DNA of 64,000 nucleotides from Opitutaceae bacterium (GTDB lineage Bacteria; Verrucomicrobiota; Verrucomicrobiia; Opitutales; Opitutaceae): positions 1 to 64,000 of the forward strand of contig PLXS01000009.1 in NCBI GenBank assembly GCA_003151515.1. The letters are read 5' to 3'. The notes beneath the pieces were generated by a model that saw nothing but the letters and a program-made list of their open reading frames with translations, was not told where the DNA came from and ran no database searches. Numbering within the stretch: position 1 is the first letter of the stretch; every line of letters starts with the position of its first letter. The translations under genes and the position numbers were made by a program. Shown here one piece after another: positions 49,775 through 58,963 of this stretch.

Positions 49775-50989
49775 TCAGATCGTGAAGTCGAAAACGTACC
49801 CCTCGCTGCGCTCGAGGAACCCGCGCACGAGCGCGTAGAGCGCCTCGCTCTCCAGCAGGAACGAGTCGTGCCCCAGGTCCGTCGACAGCTCGGCGTAGCT
49901 CGCCCTCCTTCCGGCGCGCAGGAGCGCCAGCGCTATCTCCCGGTTCTGCTCGGGCGGGAAGAGCCAGTCGCTCGTGAAGCCGACGACCAGGGACTCGGCG
50001 GCGACGGGCGCGAACGCCTGCTCCAGCGAGCCGGCGACGCTGGCCGCGTCGAACTGGTCGATTGCCCTCGTGATGTAGAGGTAGGAGTTCGCGTCGAAGC
50101 GGTTGATGAAGCTCTCTCCCTGGTGGCGCAGGTAGCTCTCCACCTCGAACTGCGCGTCGAACGTGTAGGACTCGCCGCCGGCGCTGTCGCGCTTTCGCCT
50201 GCCAAACTTGCGGTCCATGCCGGCGTCCGAGAGGTACGTGATGTGCGCCATCATGCGCGCGATCGCGAGCCCCACGCGCGGGCCCCCGTCCCTGGGGTAG
50301 TCGCCGTGGTTCCAGGCGGGGTCCTGCATGATCGCCTGGCGGCCCACCTCGTTGAAGGCGATCGCCTGGGCGCTCTCGTTGGCGGTCGAGGCCATGATGA
50401 TCTGGCGCCTCGTGAAGTGAGGGTACTCCATCGCGAACATCATCGAGGTCATGCCGCCCATCGAGCCGCCGAGGACCGCGTGGAGCTCGGCGACGCCCAG
50501 GTGGTCGAGCAGGAGCTTCTGCGAGCGCACCATGTCGCGGATCGTGACGAAAGGGAAGTTGATGCCGTAGGGCCTCGAGGTCGCGGGGTCGGCCGAGCTG
50601 GGCCCCGTGGAGCCCTGGCACCCGCCGAGGACGTTCGCGCAGACGACGAAGAAGCGGCGGGTGTCCACCGCCTTTCCGGGCCCGATCAGGTTGTTCCACC
50701 AGCCCGGCTTCGCGTCGGACTCCGAGTGCCAGCCGGCGCAGTGGTGGTCGCCGCTCAGGGCGTGGCAGATGAGGACCGCGTTGTCGCGGGTCGCGTTCAG
50801 CGCGCCGTACGTCTCGTAGCGCAGCGTGAAGCCCTGGATCGTCTGGCCGCTCATGAACGCGAACGGCCCGGGGTGCGTGAATTCTCTCGGCCGGACGATG
50901 CCCACGTCGTCCCCGGCGAGGTGCCGGGGCCGCTTGTCCGACTCAGGCGGGGCCTGGACGTCGTCGGTCATGGGGAGGGTCTGATTCAA
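49775..50989 (-). CDS. metX: homoserine O-acetyltransferase
   Basis: 404-aa alpha/beta hydrolase of methionine synthesis. ICHALSGDHHCAGWH, CANVLGGCQGSTGPSS, the nucleophile elbow GGSMGGMTSM, and the C-terminal STDLGHDSFL are all in place. metW follows, as in many Gram-negatives. Confidence 0.95.
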   Translation of the reverse strand: MNQTLPMTDDVQAPPESDKRPRHLAGDDVGIVRPREFTHPGPFAFMSGQTIQGFTLRYETYGALNATRDNAVLICHALSGDHHCAGWHSESDAKPGWWNNLIGPGKAVDTRRFFVVCANVLGGCQGSTGPSSADPATSRPYGINFPFVTIRDMVRSQKLLLDHLGVAELHAVLGGSMGGMTSMMFAMEYPHFTRRQIIMASTANESAQAIAFNEVGRQAIMQDPAWNHGDYPRDGGPRVGLAIARMMAHITYLSDAGMDRKFGRRKRDSAGGESYTFDAQFEVESYLRHQGESFINRFDANSYLYITRAIDQFDAASVAGSLEQAFAPVAAESLVVGFTSDWLFPPEQNREIALALLRAGRRASYAELSTDLGHDSFLLESEALYALVRGFLERSEGYVFDFTI

Positions 50990-51050
50990 CCAGAGTGGCC
51001 GCCCTACGCAAGGCGGGGGAGCCCTTATGACGCCCTGCGGGCGGTCCGCC

Positions 51051-52862
51051 TCAGCGCTTCTTCGGCGTGACGTTCTTCGTCGGCTTGCCCGGGCGAACCT
51101 GCGCCTTCTCCTCGTCGTCGTGCCCGCGGTTCACAATGACCTGCTGGAAGATGATGAAGAGGCCGTTCGCCGTCGAGTAGAGCGAGAGGGCGCAGGAGTA
51201 ATTGTAGTAGATGAAGAGGGACATGAGCGGCATCAGCTTCATCATCTTCATCTGCGCGTTGTCCACGGCCGGCTGCGGCGTCAGGCGCATCTGGTAGAAC
51301 AGGGTGAGGCAGAAGAGGATCGGCAGGATGTTGATGCCGAACGAGCCGATGTACGGCAGCGGTATCGCGAACACCGTGTCCGGGGAGGAAAGGTCGTGCG
51401 CCCAGAGGAAGGGGGCGTACCGCAGCTCGGCGGCGCTCTGGAGCATCTTGAAGAAGGCGAAGAAGAACGGTATCGTGAGCAGCATCGGCAGGCAGCCCCC
51501 GAGGGGGTTCACCTTGTGCTGCTTGTACAGCTCCATCATCGCCGCCTGCTGCTTCTGGGGGTTGTCCTTGAACTTCTCCCGGATGACCTTCATCTCGGGC
51601 ATGAGCTTCTGCATGCGCCGCGACGAGCGGGCCTGGCTGATCGAGAGCGGAAGGAAAGCAACCTTGAGGGCCAGCGTCGTCAGGATGATCGCCACGCCCC
51701 AGTTGGCCGTCCATCCGTGGATCCACGTCATGAGGGTCAGCAGGATCGCGGCGCAGAAGCGGAAGATGAAGCTGCCCAGGTCCATGACGCGATCCTGGTC
51801 CCGCTTGAAGACGTCCGTGTTCGACAGCCTCGGGTACTCCTTGGGGCCCACGTACAGGCTGCCCGCGAGCCTCGCCTCGGCGTGCGCCGCGATGGCCGGC
51901 ACGTCGAAGTTGACGTCGCCCGTGATCCCGTACGCGCGCCGGTCGGCGTCGGGGAGGCGGTCCAGGAGCTTGACCCTGCGGGTCTCGAGCCCGGCCGCCG
52001 CCTCGTCGGGCGTGAGTATCGCCGAGAAGAACTGGTTCTTCACCGTGGCCCACACGATCGGGCCGGAGGCCGCGATCACGGGCCTCGGCCCGTGGGCGCC
52101 GTAGCCCAGCATGCCGCCGCTCTGCTCGAGCTCCGAGCGGCGCACGAGGGTCGTGTCCTTGCCGTTCCAGAACTCGGTCGTCAGCTGGTAGCCGTTGTCG
52201 AGCGCGTTGCTGGGCGCCGCCGTGCCGAGCGAGAGCTGCACGCGCAAAGGGGCCGAGGCTTTGTCCGTCAGGTTGCGCAGCGTCGTCTCGCACCGGATGA
52301 GGTACGGGTCGGAGGTGGGCGACTTGTCAGGCGAGAGGGTGTAGCGGCGCGTGACCTCGAGGGTCTCGTCGAGGACCGTGCGGTAGACGACCTCGCTGTC
52401 GGTGCAGGAGACGAGCTTGTAGCGGGTGGAGCGGTCGAGGCCGGGGACCCCGGCGAAGGCCATCATAGCGTCCGCGTGGGGCTCGTTGAAGATGAAGGGG
52501 TCGCTCTCGCCCTGCACGGCGGGGTACTTCTTGAAGGCGACGTCAAGTATCGCGCCTCCCGAGTCGGTGAAGCTCACCGTGACAAAGCTGTTGCCGAGGC
52601 GGGTGACGGTAGCCCCCTTCTGGTCGGCCTGCGCCGTGGCGAAGGTGGGCTCCTCGATGCCGGGCGACGGGGCGGGCGATGCGGAGGGCATCGCGCCGGG
52701 AGACGCAGCCGGCGCCTGGGGCTGGCCCTGGATCTCCCTGCTCACCTCGCGCCGGACCTCGGCCGGCGGGGGGTTCTGGCGCATGAACCTCTGGCCGTAC
52801 ATGAGGACCAGGAAGGCCGCGACGAACATCAGGGTTCCGAGAATTGTGTTCTTCTTGTCCAA
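51051..52862 (-). CDS. yidC: membrane protein insertase
   Basis: 603-aa insertase from TTG 52862 (MDKKNTILGTLMFVAAFLVL). A large periplasmic domain of about 300 residues is followed by five helices with NWGVAIILTTLALKVAFLPLS, KVNPLGGCLPMLLTIPFFFAFFK and a basic C-tail (GKPTKNVTPKKR). The periplasmic domain marks a Gram-negative. TTG is chosen because of the MDKKN start typical of YidC. Confidence 0.93.
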   Translation of the reverse strand: MDKKNTILGTLMFVAAFLVLMYGQRFMRQNPPPAEVRREVSREIQGQPQAPAASPGAMPSASPAPSPGIEEPTFATAQADQKGATVTRLGNSFVTVSFTDSGGAILDVAFKKYPAVQGESDPFIFNEPHADAMMAFAGVPGLDRSTRYKLVSCTDSEVVYRTVLDETLEVTRRYTLSPDKSPTSDPYLIRCETTLRNLTDKASAPLRVQLSLGTAAPSNALDNGYQLTTEFWNGKDTTLVRRSELEQSGGMLGYGAHGPRPVIAASGPIVWATVKNQFFSAILTPDEAAAGLETRRVKLLDRLPDADRRAYGITGDVNFDVPAIAAHAEARLAGSLYVGPKEYPRLSNTDVFKRDQDRVMDLGSFIFRFCAAILLTLMTWIHGWTANWGVAIILTTLALKVAFLPLSISQARSSRRMQKLMPEMKVIREKFKDNPQKQQAAMMELYKQHKVNPLGGCLPMLLTIPFFFAFFKMLQSAAELRYAPFLWAHDLSSPDTVFAIPLPYIGSFGINILPILFCLTLFYQMRLTPQPAVDNAQMKMMKLMPLMSLFIYYNYSCALSLYSTANGLFIIFQQVIVNRGHDDEEKAQVRPGKPTKNVTPKKR

Positions 52863-52867
52863 GGGAG

Positions 52868-53152
52868 TCAGGAGGTTTCCCGCGCCGCGGCGGGGACCGG
52901 GTCGTTGCCGCCCGGGTGCAGGGGCGTGCACTTGAGGACGCGGCGGGCGGCCATCCAGCCGCCCCGCAGGACGCCGTGCGCCGCCACGGCCTCGGCCGCA
53001 TAGTGGGAGCACGTCGGGTTGAACCGGCACCCGCAGGCCGGCCCGAAGAGGGCGGGGAGAACCGGGGAGGCCGTGTTCTGGTAGACCCTGATGAGGGCGA
53101 TCGCCGCCGCCGCGGCCGGCCCCGGCCCGCTCCTGTGCGCGATGGGGGTCAT
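52868..53152 (-). CDS. yidD: membrane insertion efficiency factor
   Basis: 94-aa Yid[55 protein letters not shown]. All family cysteines present. ATGA overlap with rnpA. Confidence 0.92.
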   Translation of the reverse strand: MTPIAHRSGPGPAAAAAIALIRVYQNTASPVLPALFGPACGCRFNPTCSHYAAEAVAAHGVLRGGWMAARRVLKCTPLHPGGNDPVPAAARETS

Positions 53153-53496
53153 TTCACGCGCATCCTCCCGCAGGCCTCGGCGAAGCTGCTCTCAAGGCGC
53201 GCGTACGGCCAATCGTTCACGGAGCGGCGGGCCACGAGCAGAAGGTCGCAGGAAGGCGGCAGAAGCTGCTGCTTGGTGCGGAAGATCTCGCGCATCCTGC
53301 GCTTGGCCCGGTTGCGCAGCGTGGCGCCGCCGACGGCCTGGGTGGATGCCACGAAGCACGCCCTCGGTAGGGCCGGGCCCGCGTCCCGGGGCATCCACCA
53401 GACGGTGAAGGCCCTGCAGTCGACCCGGTCGCCATGCTCGCGCACGGCCCTGATGTCACTCTGGCGGCGAAGATGCTGCGCAGGGCGCAATCGCAT
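53149..53496 (-). CDS. rnpA: ribonuclease P protein component
   Basis: About 115-aa basic protein. [20 protein letters not shown] and the RNR motif region [14 protein letters not shown] are canonical. A TTG at 53523 overlapping the rpmH stop would add nine residues. Processes tRNA 5' ends with the RNA subunit. Confidence 0.9.
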   Translation of the reverse strand: MRLRPAQHLRRQSDIRAVREHGDRVDCRAFTVWWMPRDAGPALPRACFVASTQAVGGATLRNRAKRRMREIFRTKQQLLPPSCDLLLVARRSVNDWPYARLESSFAEACGRMRVK

Positions 53497-53519
53497 CGGA
53501 GGATGACCGGGTTCGGGAA

Positions 53520-53657
53520 TCAAACGACTGTCAGGCGCTTGCGTCCCTTCCGGCGGCGGGAGGCAAGCACCTTGCGCCCGCCCCTGGTGGACTTGCGTGC
53601 GCGGTAGCCTATCTTGCGGGCTCGTTTCTTGCGGTGCGGACGGAAGGTTGGTTGCAT
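53520..53657 (-). CDS. rpmH: ribosomal protein bL34
   Basis: 45-aa protein from ATG 53657: [43 protein letters not shown]. Universal L34 signature. Heads the rpmH-rnpA-yidD-yidC operon that in many bacteria lies near the replication origin; no dnaA or parAB is seen beside it here. Confidence 0.96.
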   Translation of the reverse strand: MQPTFRPHRKKRARKIGYRARKSTRGGRKVLASRRRKGRKRLTVV

Positions 53658-53843
53658 GTGAACGTAGTGTTTAAGAGTTGACTGGCGTGCCCTACGAAGG
53701 GGGGGGTGTCAAGGGTGCGATTGATGAGGCGGTGCCCCGGCTTGCGGGACGCGTCCGAATTCCAGCCAGGGACCGGGTGAGGATTGGCGATCCTTGCGGC
53801 GCTGGCCGAGGCGTGTGCGATATGGTACGTTCCTTCGATTAGC

Positions 53844-55763
53844 ATGACCGAACTCCTACTGCCCGATCGCGGGGACGCTCTTCTCCTGGTGGACATCCAG
53901 ACTGACTTTCTGGCCGGGGGAGCCTTGGCCATTCCCGGCGGGGATCAGATCGTGCCGATTCTGAATCGCTATCTTGCCAGGTTCGTCCGCCGGCGCCTTC
54001 CCGTCTTCGCCACCCGAGACTGGCATCCTCCCAATCATTGCTCCTTCAAGGCCCACGGCGGGCATTGGCCGCCCCACTGCATCCAGGGATCCCCCGGCGG
54101 GGAATTCTCCCCCGACTTGGACCTGCCGGCGGATGCCATCGTCGTGTCAAAGGCCCGCGACCCGGCAGCCGAGGCCTATTCCGGGTTCGCAGGAACGGAC
54201 TTGGATGCGCGCCTGAAGGCGGCCGGGGTGCGCCGGGTCTTTGTCGGCGGCTTAGCCACCGACTATTGCGTCCTTGAAACCGTCCGGGACGCGCGTGCGT
54301 GCGGGTTGGAAGTTGTGCTGCTGCGGGACGCCATCCGGGCTGTCAACGCACAGCCCCAGGATGGCCGGAAGGCCGAGGAGGAGATGTACCGGCTGGGGGC
54401 GGTTCCGGCCGAACTCGGGGATTTGATCCAAGGCGACCCGGGGGCCAGCGCCTTGCTCACCGACCTGTACCAATTGACTATGCTCCAGGCCTATTACGAG
54501 GAGGGGATGACCGGAGAGGCCGTGTTCGAATTCTGCGTCCGGCGCCTGCCGGAGCGGAGGAATTTCTTGGTCGCCGCCGGTCTGGAACAGGTGCTCGACT
54601 TCCTGGAGGATTTGCAGTTCTCCCCCTCCGAGCTGGCTTGGCTGGAGTCGACCGGCAGGTTCACGCCCCGATTCCTGCGACACCTGGAGAAGCTCCGCTT
54701 CACCGGTCGAGTTGAAGCCATGGCCGAGGGGACGGTGTTCTTCCCGAACGAGCCGATCCTGCGCGTGGAGGCTCCCATGCCGGAGGCGCAACTGGTGGAG
54801 ACCCGCGTGCTCAACCTCCTTCATTTCCAGACTGCCATCGCCTCCAAGGCGGTGCGGTGCGTACTAGCCGCGCCCGGAAAGCCGCTAGTGGACTTTGGGC
54901 TGCGCAGGGCCCACGGAGCCGAGGCTGGGCTGCTTGCGGCCCGTGCCGCTTACCTTGCCGGCTTTGATGCGACGTCCAATGTCCTGGCCGGCAGGCGATT
55001 CGGCCTTCCCCTTTCCGGCACCATGGCCCATTCCTTTATCGAGGCGGCCGATTCAGAGGAAGGCGCCTTTCTGGGGTTTGCCCGGGCAAACCCCGGCAAT
55101 GCGGTCTTCTTGATCGACACCTACGACACGGAAGTGGCCGCCGCCAAGGTGGTTGAAGTCGCCCCCGCCCTCCGGGCGCAAGGGCTGGCGGTCGGCGGTG
55201 TCCGTCTGGACAGCGGCGACCTAGCCGAGCACGCCCGGCGGGTGCGCGACATCCTTGACCGGGGCGGCCTAAGGCAAACCCGCATCTTCGCCAGTGGAAA
55301 CCTCGACGAATTCGAGCTGCAACGGCTAACCGCCGGCGGCGCGCCGATCGACGGCTATGGAGTGGGCACCCGACTCGTAACGTCGGCGGATGCCCCGTAC
55401 CTGGATTGTGGTTACAAGCTGCAGGAATACGCCGGACGGCCCCGGGGGAAACGGGCCGAGGGCAAGGCCACGCTGCCGGGCCGAAAGCAGGTCCATCGAC
55501 GTTTCGATGCGGCCGGGCAGATGGAAGGAGACCTCGTCTCGCTGCAGGAGGAACCTGTGTCCGGGGAGCCGCTGATGGAGCCGGTGATGGAGAAAGGCCG
55601 GCGGATGGCCGCCTCCCCGGCCCTCTCCGAAGTCCGAAAGAGGCTCCTAGGGCAACTCGAGCGGCTTCCCGCCCGGCTGCGTTCTCTCGAGGCGGCGGAG
55701 GCATATTCGGTTCGGATCTCTTCCGGCATCGTGGAAATGGCGGACCGCCTCTCTTTAGCTTGA
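53844..55763 (+). CDS. nicotinamidase fused to nicotinate phosphoribosyltransferase
   Basis: 639-aa protein from ATG 53844. Residues 1-195 are a PncA-type isochorismatase: LLLVDIQTDFLAGGALAIPG, ATRDWHPPNHCSF (metal ligands), and GGLATDYCVLETVRDA with the nucleophilic Cys. From about 205 it is PncB-like: ALLTDLYQLTMLQAYYEEGM, NLLHFQTAIASKA, DFGLRRAHG, the GTMAHSFI loop, VRLDSGDLAEHARRVR. It would channel nicotinamide to nicotinate to NaMN for NAD salvage. A covalent fusion of two normally separate enzymes is unusual. Confidence 0.93.
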   Translation: MTELLLPDRGDALLLVDIQTDFLAGGALAIPGGDQIVPILNRYLARFVRRRLPVFATRDWHPPNHCSFKAHGGHWPPHCIQGSPGGEFSPDLDLPADAIVVSKARDPAAEAYSGFAGTDLDARLKAAGVRRVFVGGLATDYCVLETVRDARACGLEVVLLRDAIRAVNAQPQDGRKAEEEMYRLGAVPAELGDLIQGDPGASALLTDLYQLTMLQAYYEEGMTGEAVFEFCVRRLPERRNFLVAAGLEQVLDFLEDLQFSPSELAWLESTGRFTPRFLRHLEKLRFTGRVEAMAEGTVFFPNEPILRVEAPMPEAQLVETRVLNLLHFQTAIASKAVRCVLAAPGKPLVDFGLRRAHGAEAGLLAARAAYLAGFDATSNVLAGRRFGLPLSGTMAHSFIEAADSEEGAFLGFARANPGNAVFLIDTYDTEVAAAKVVEVAPALRAQGLAVGGVRLDSGDLAEHARRVRDILDRGGLRQTRIFASGNLDEFELQRLTAGGAPIDGYGVGTRLVTSADAPYLDCGYKLQEYAGRPRGKRAEGKATLPGRKQVHRRFDAAGQMEGDLVSLQEEPVSGEPLMEPVMEKGRRMAASPALSEVRKRLLGQLERLPARLRSLEAAEAYSVRISSGIVEMADRLSLA

Positions 55764-55942
55764 ACGGCGAAAAGACGATAATCCCGATGAACATGAGGCG
55801 GCGCGCGGTTGCATTTATCCGGCACGCATTAACAGCCCGTTGCGGCGTCTTGGCATGCGGCATGGCCGTGGGCCCGGAATTGGGGGAAGAGCACTGAGGC
55901 GGGGCAATGCACCTGAGATGATTGCGCCGGAAGGGCATCCGC

Positions 55943-56641
55943 ATGCAGAGAAAGACACCAAATGACGCGGGAGCACCGGCACTGGCTAAGCCAATCCAGA
56001 GATTCGCGCTGATCATTGTCCTGACGGCCCTGTACCTTGGCCTCGGCATCCTCGGATGGGGCGGACTGGCGGCCTTCTTCTCGCATCCGGCGCTGACCGC
56101 GCTCGCGCTGGGGTTTGTCCTCCTGGCCACCGCGGCCTCCTTCGCCGGTGGAAACCTGAGCTCCGGAGTGCGGGAGGACCGCGCCGACCGGTGGGTCCTC
56201 GCCGCGTTCGGCGTGATCGGCCTTCTCATCGGCTACCTGCCGGCCCTCGCGGACCGGCAGGCTTTCTGGACGATCGACGGTGACGCCGTCCGCTGGCTCG
56301 GGGTCGTTCTCGTCGCCGCCGGCGGCGCCCTGCGGCTCTGGCCGGTCTTTGTGCTCGGTAACCGGTTCAGCGGGTTGGTCGCCATCCAGCCTGGGCACAC
56401 GCTGGTCACCGGCGGCGCCTACGGCGTCATCCGAAACCCCAGCTACCTTGGGCTGCTGGTCAGCACACTGGGATGGGTGCTGGCCTTCCGCTCGGGGGTC
56501 GGTCTGCTGCTGACGGTGCTCTTGCTCCTCCCGCTCATCGCGCGCATCCGCGCCGAGGAGAGGCTGCTGCAGTCGCAGTTCGGCGACGAATACCGCGCCT
56601 ACTGCGCGCGGACATACCGGCTGATTCCCGGTATCTATTAG
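55943..56641 (+). CDS. isoprenylcysteine carboxyl methyltransferase-like membrane protein
   Basis: 232-aa protein from ATG 55943 with several helices and the ICMT-family tail: LVTGGAYGVIRNPSYLGLL, then RIRAEERLLQSQFGDEYRAY. These match the PEMT/ICMT family's SAM-binding end (RxPxYxG and EE...Y). Substrate unknown; bacterial members often modify lipids or small molecules. Confidence 0.8.
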   Translation: MQRKTPNDAGAPALAKPIQRFALIIVLTALYLGLGILGWGGLAAFFSHPALTALALGFVLLATAASFAGGNLSSGVREDRADRWVLAAFGVIGLLIGYLPALADRQAFWTIDGDAVRWLGVVLVAAGGALRLWPVFVLGNRFSGLVAIQPGHTLVTGGAYGVIRNPSYLGLLVSTLGWVLAFRSGVGLLLTVLLLLPLIARIRAEERLLQSQFGDEYRAYCARTYRLIPGIY

Positions 56642-56729
56642 CGCCTCGCAACGGGGCCCGGGGCAGGGCGCATGAAAATTTGCAGTTCTCGCTTCCCGGG
56701 GCAGGGTTGGATCGAATCCATTCCATCCC

Positions 56730-57230
56730 ATGGCAGACAACCTATCCGACTCCTACATCCATCCCACGGGCGCCGCGGCGGGCGCCGTCAACTACAGCGC
56801 CCCGGACCTGACGCGGCATCCTCCCCGCAGCCCCAGGACCCGCCTCGGCGGCTACGCCCACTTCCCGAGGCTCCTGGACAAGGCGCGGGCTGTCGCTGCG
56901 GATACAGCCGGCGACTTCCACTACAACTGCCCCTTCGACCAGCAGTTCTTCAGCTTCACGGGAATCGATCACGAGGCGTTCATGGCCGAGGTCAAGAAGA
57001 GGAAGACTGACTCGGAGATGCTGGCCTATGTTCGGGCCCATTCGCCGCGCAAGCCCTTCGAGATCGCGGCATGGTCGGCGCAGATGGAGCAATGGGTCCC
57101 GACCGTCCCGGATTCGCGGGGCTTCTTCAACGACGTCCATCGCAAGAACGCCCCGGATCGCGACGACATCGGGACTTGGTTCGAATGGCTGGAGCTCGAT
57201 GACTACGTGACCTACGGCGGCCGGCCCTGA
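56730..57230 (+). CDS. DUF5069 domain protein
   Basis: 166-aa soluble protein. PDLTRHPPRSPRTRLGGYAH, DKARAVAADTAGDFHYNCPF, DQQFFSFTGIDHEAFM are the DUF5069 pattern seen in Verrucomicrobia and Planctomycetes. Function unknown. Its last 19 bases overlap the convergent gene. Confidence 0.85.
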   Translation: MADNLSDSYIHPTGAAAGAVNYSAPDLTRHPPRSPRTRLGGYAHFPRLLDKARAVAADTAGDFHYNCPFDQQFFSFTGIDHEAFMAEVKKRKTDSEMLAYVRAHSPRKPFEIAAWSAQMEQWVPTVPDSRGFFNDVHRKNAPDRDDIGTWFEWLELDDYVTYGGRP

Positions 57231-57538
57231 GCGGTCCTGGCCTCCTGCGGGCCGACGGACGCCAGCAGCGAGGCGGCGATTGCGGACCATTCGGTATCCA
57301 GGCCGCACTTGGCGACCGGACGGCCCGCGCGCCGATACCAGTACCCCGCGTTGCCTAGGTCCCCCTCCTTGCGGTGCAGGTAGGCGTGGACCCAGGCGCC
57401 GTCCGCCGTCTCGTCCACCTGCGCGGTCTCATGCGCCCGGACCCAATCGCCACGTGCATCGTGCCAAAGGGCGAGGAGTGCTTTGCCAGCGCCCGGGGGC
57501 GGGCCCTTCGCGCATTCCCTGAGCTCGTTCGCCGTCAT
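57212..57538 (-). CDS. small conserved hypothetical protein
   Basis: 108-aa protein from ATG 57538: ALLALWHDARGDWVRAHETA, DGAWVHAYLHRKEGDLGNAG, YWYRRAG. This Trp/His-rich helical pattern is familiar from hypothetical proteins in several bacteria, but without a name I can give. Convergent overlap with the DUF5069 gene. Confidence 0.65.
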   Translation of the reverse strand: MTANELRECAKGPPPGAGKALLALWHDARGDWVRAHETAQVDETADGAWVHAYLHRKEGDLGNAGYWYRRAGRPVAKCGLDTEWSAIAASLLASVGPQEARTAQGRPP

Positions 57539-57561
57539 GGCCCTGATGCCCGGGCCCGCGC

Positions 57562-58857
57562 CTACGGGTTCTTGTAGACGACCCCGCCCTTCATGACGAA
57601 GGACACTTTGCGAACAAGGCTGATGTCGGCGAGGGGATCGCCGGGCACGGCGGTCAGGTCCGCGTACCTCCCGGGCGCCACGGTCCCGATGTTCTTCTCG
57701 TCGCCGATGAGCTTCGCGGCCTCGCGGGTCGCGCACTGGATCGCCTGCATGGGGGGCATGCCGGCCTCGACCATGTAGACGAACTCCTGGGCGTTGTCCC
57801 CGTGCGCGCTGACGCCGGTGTCCGTGCCGAAGGCGATCTTTACCCCGCCCTGGTAGGCGCGCTGGAACGTCGCGAGGATGAGGGGGCCGACCGCCATCGC
57901 CTTGGGCACGATCATCGGCGGGAAATACCCGGGCACCGACGCCTGCTGGGCGACGAAGCGCCCGGCGCTGATCGTCGGCACGTAGTAGGTGCCGTGCTGC
58001 TTCATCAGGGCGATGACCTCGTCGGTCATGTAGGTGCCGTGCTCGATCGAGTCGACGCCCGCCTCGACCGCCCGGCGGATGGCCTCGTTGCCGTGCGCAT
58101 GCACCGCCACCTTCATCCCGTAGTCATGGGCCGTCTCGACGACCGCACGGATCTCCTCCTCGGTCATCTGGGGGTTCTGGACGCTCTTCTCGATGGAGAG
58201 GACGCCGGCGCTGGCCATGATCTTGATCAGGTCGCAGCCGTCCTTGTAGTGCTGGCGCACGGCCTTTCGGGCCTCGTCCGGTCCGTTGAAGACGCCGTCG
58301 TCGATCGTCGGGTGCCCGGCGAACCGGTGGGCAAGCCCGTCCGTGAAGTCTGCGTGGCCCCCGGTTGTCGAGAGGGCCTGGCCGGCGGTGTAGATCCTCG
58401 GGCCCTCGGCCATCCCCAGCGATATCGCGCGGCGAAGGGCGAGCGTGGAGCCCTCGTGGTCGCCCAGGTTGCGCACCGACGTGAATCCGGCGAGGAGCGT
58501 CTTCCTGGCGTAGTACGCCGCCCTGAGCGCATAGTCCCCGGGCTCCGAGGTGACGATCGTGCCCAGCATGTTGGGGGCGGTCTGCATGTCCAGGTGCACG
58601 TGGCAGTCGATCCACCCGGGCATCACCGTCGCGGACTTCAGCTCGATCACCGAGTCGCCCGCTCCCGCGGCCGCGTAGCCCTGCTCGACGCGGGCGATGC
58701 GATCGCCGTCGACGACGACGGTCACCTCCTTGAGGGGGGCGTCGGAGACCCCGTCAATCAGGGCGCCGCAGTGGACGAGGGTCGAGGCGGGGAGGGTGGC
58801 GGGGAACGCGAGGAGGGCCGACGCAGCCGCGACCAGGGCGGGGAGTGGCAGTTTCAT
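57562..58857 (-). CDS. exported amidohydrolase / dipeptidase-like
   Basis: 431-aa protein from ATG 58857 with signal peptide MKLPLPALVAAASALLAFPA. Metal-dependent hydrolase of the imidazolonepropionase/prolidase kind: VMPGWIDCHVHLDM (HxH), DLIKIMASAGV (carboxylated-Lys position), AVHAHGNEAIRRAVEAGVDS, IAFGTDTGVS. Probably cleaves a peptide or cyclic amide in the periplasm. Divergent from the M28 peptidase gene. Confidence 0.9.
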   Translation of the reverse strand: MKLPLPALVAAASALLAFPATLPASTLVHCGALIDGVSDAPLKEVTVVVDGDRIARVEQGYAAAGAGDSVIELKSATVMPGWIDCHVHLDMQTAPNMLGTIVTSEPGDYALRAAYYARKTLLAGFTSVRNLGDHEGSTLALRRAISLGMAEGPRIYTAGQALSTTGGHADFTDGLAHRFAGHPTIDDGVFNGPDEARKAVRQHYKDGCDLIKIMASAGVLSIEKSVQNPQMTEEEIRAVVETAHDYGMKVAVHAHGNEAIRRAVEAGVDSIEHGTYMTDEVIALMKQHGTYYVPTISAGRFVAQQASVPGYFPPMIVPKAMAVGPLILATFQRAYQGGVKIAFGTDTGVSAHGDNAQEFVYMVEAGMPPMQAIQCATREAAKLIGDEKNIGTVAPGRYADLTAVPGDPLADISLVRKVSFVMKGGVVYKNP

Positions 58858-58963
58858 GGGCGCGATTATTGCGCCCGGCCCGCGGCGCACAACAGCGCAG
58901 TGTGCGCCGCCCGGCGCGCGGAGCCCTTGACTCGACCGCCGGCCTGCGCTCACTGGGTTGCCC

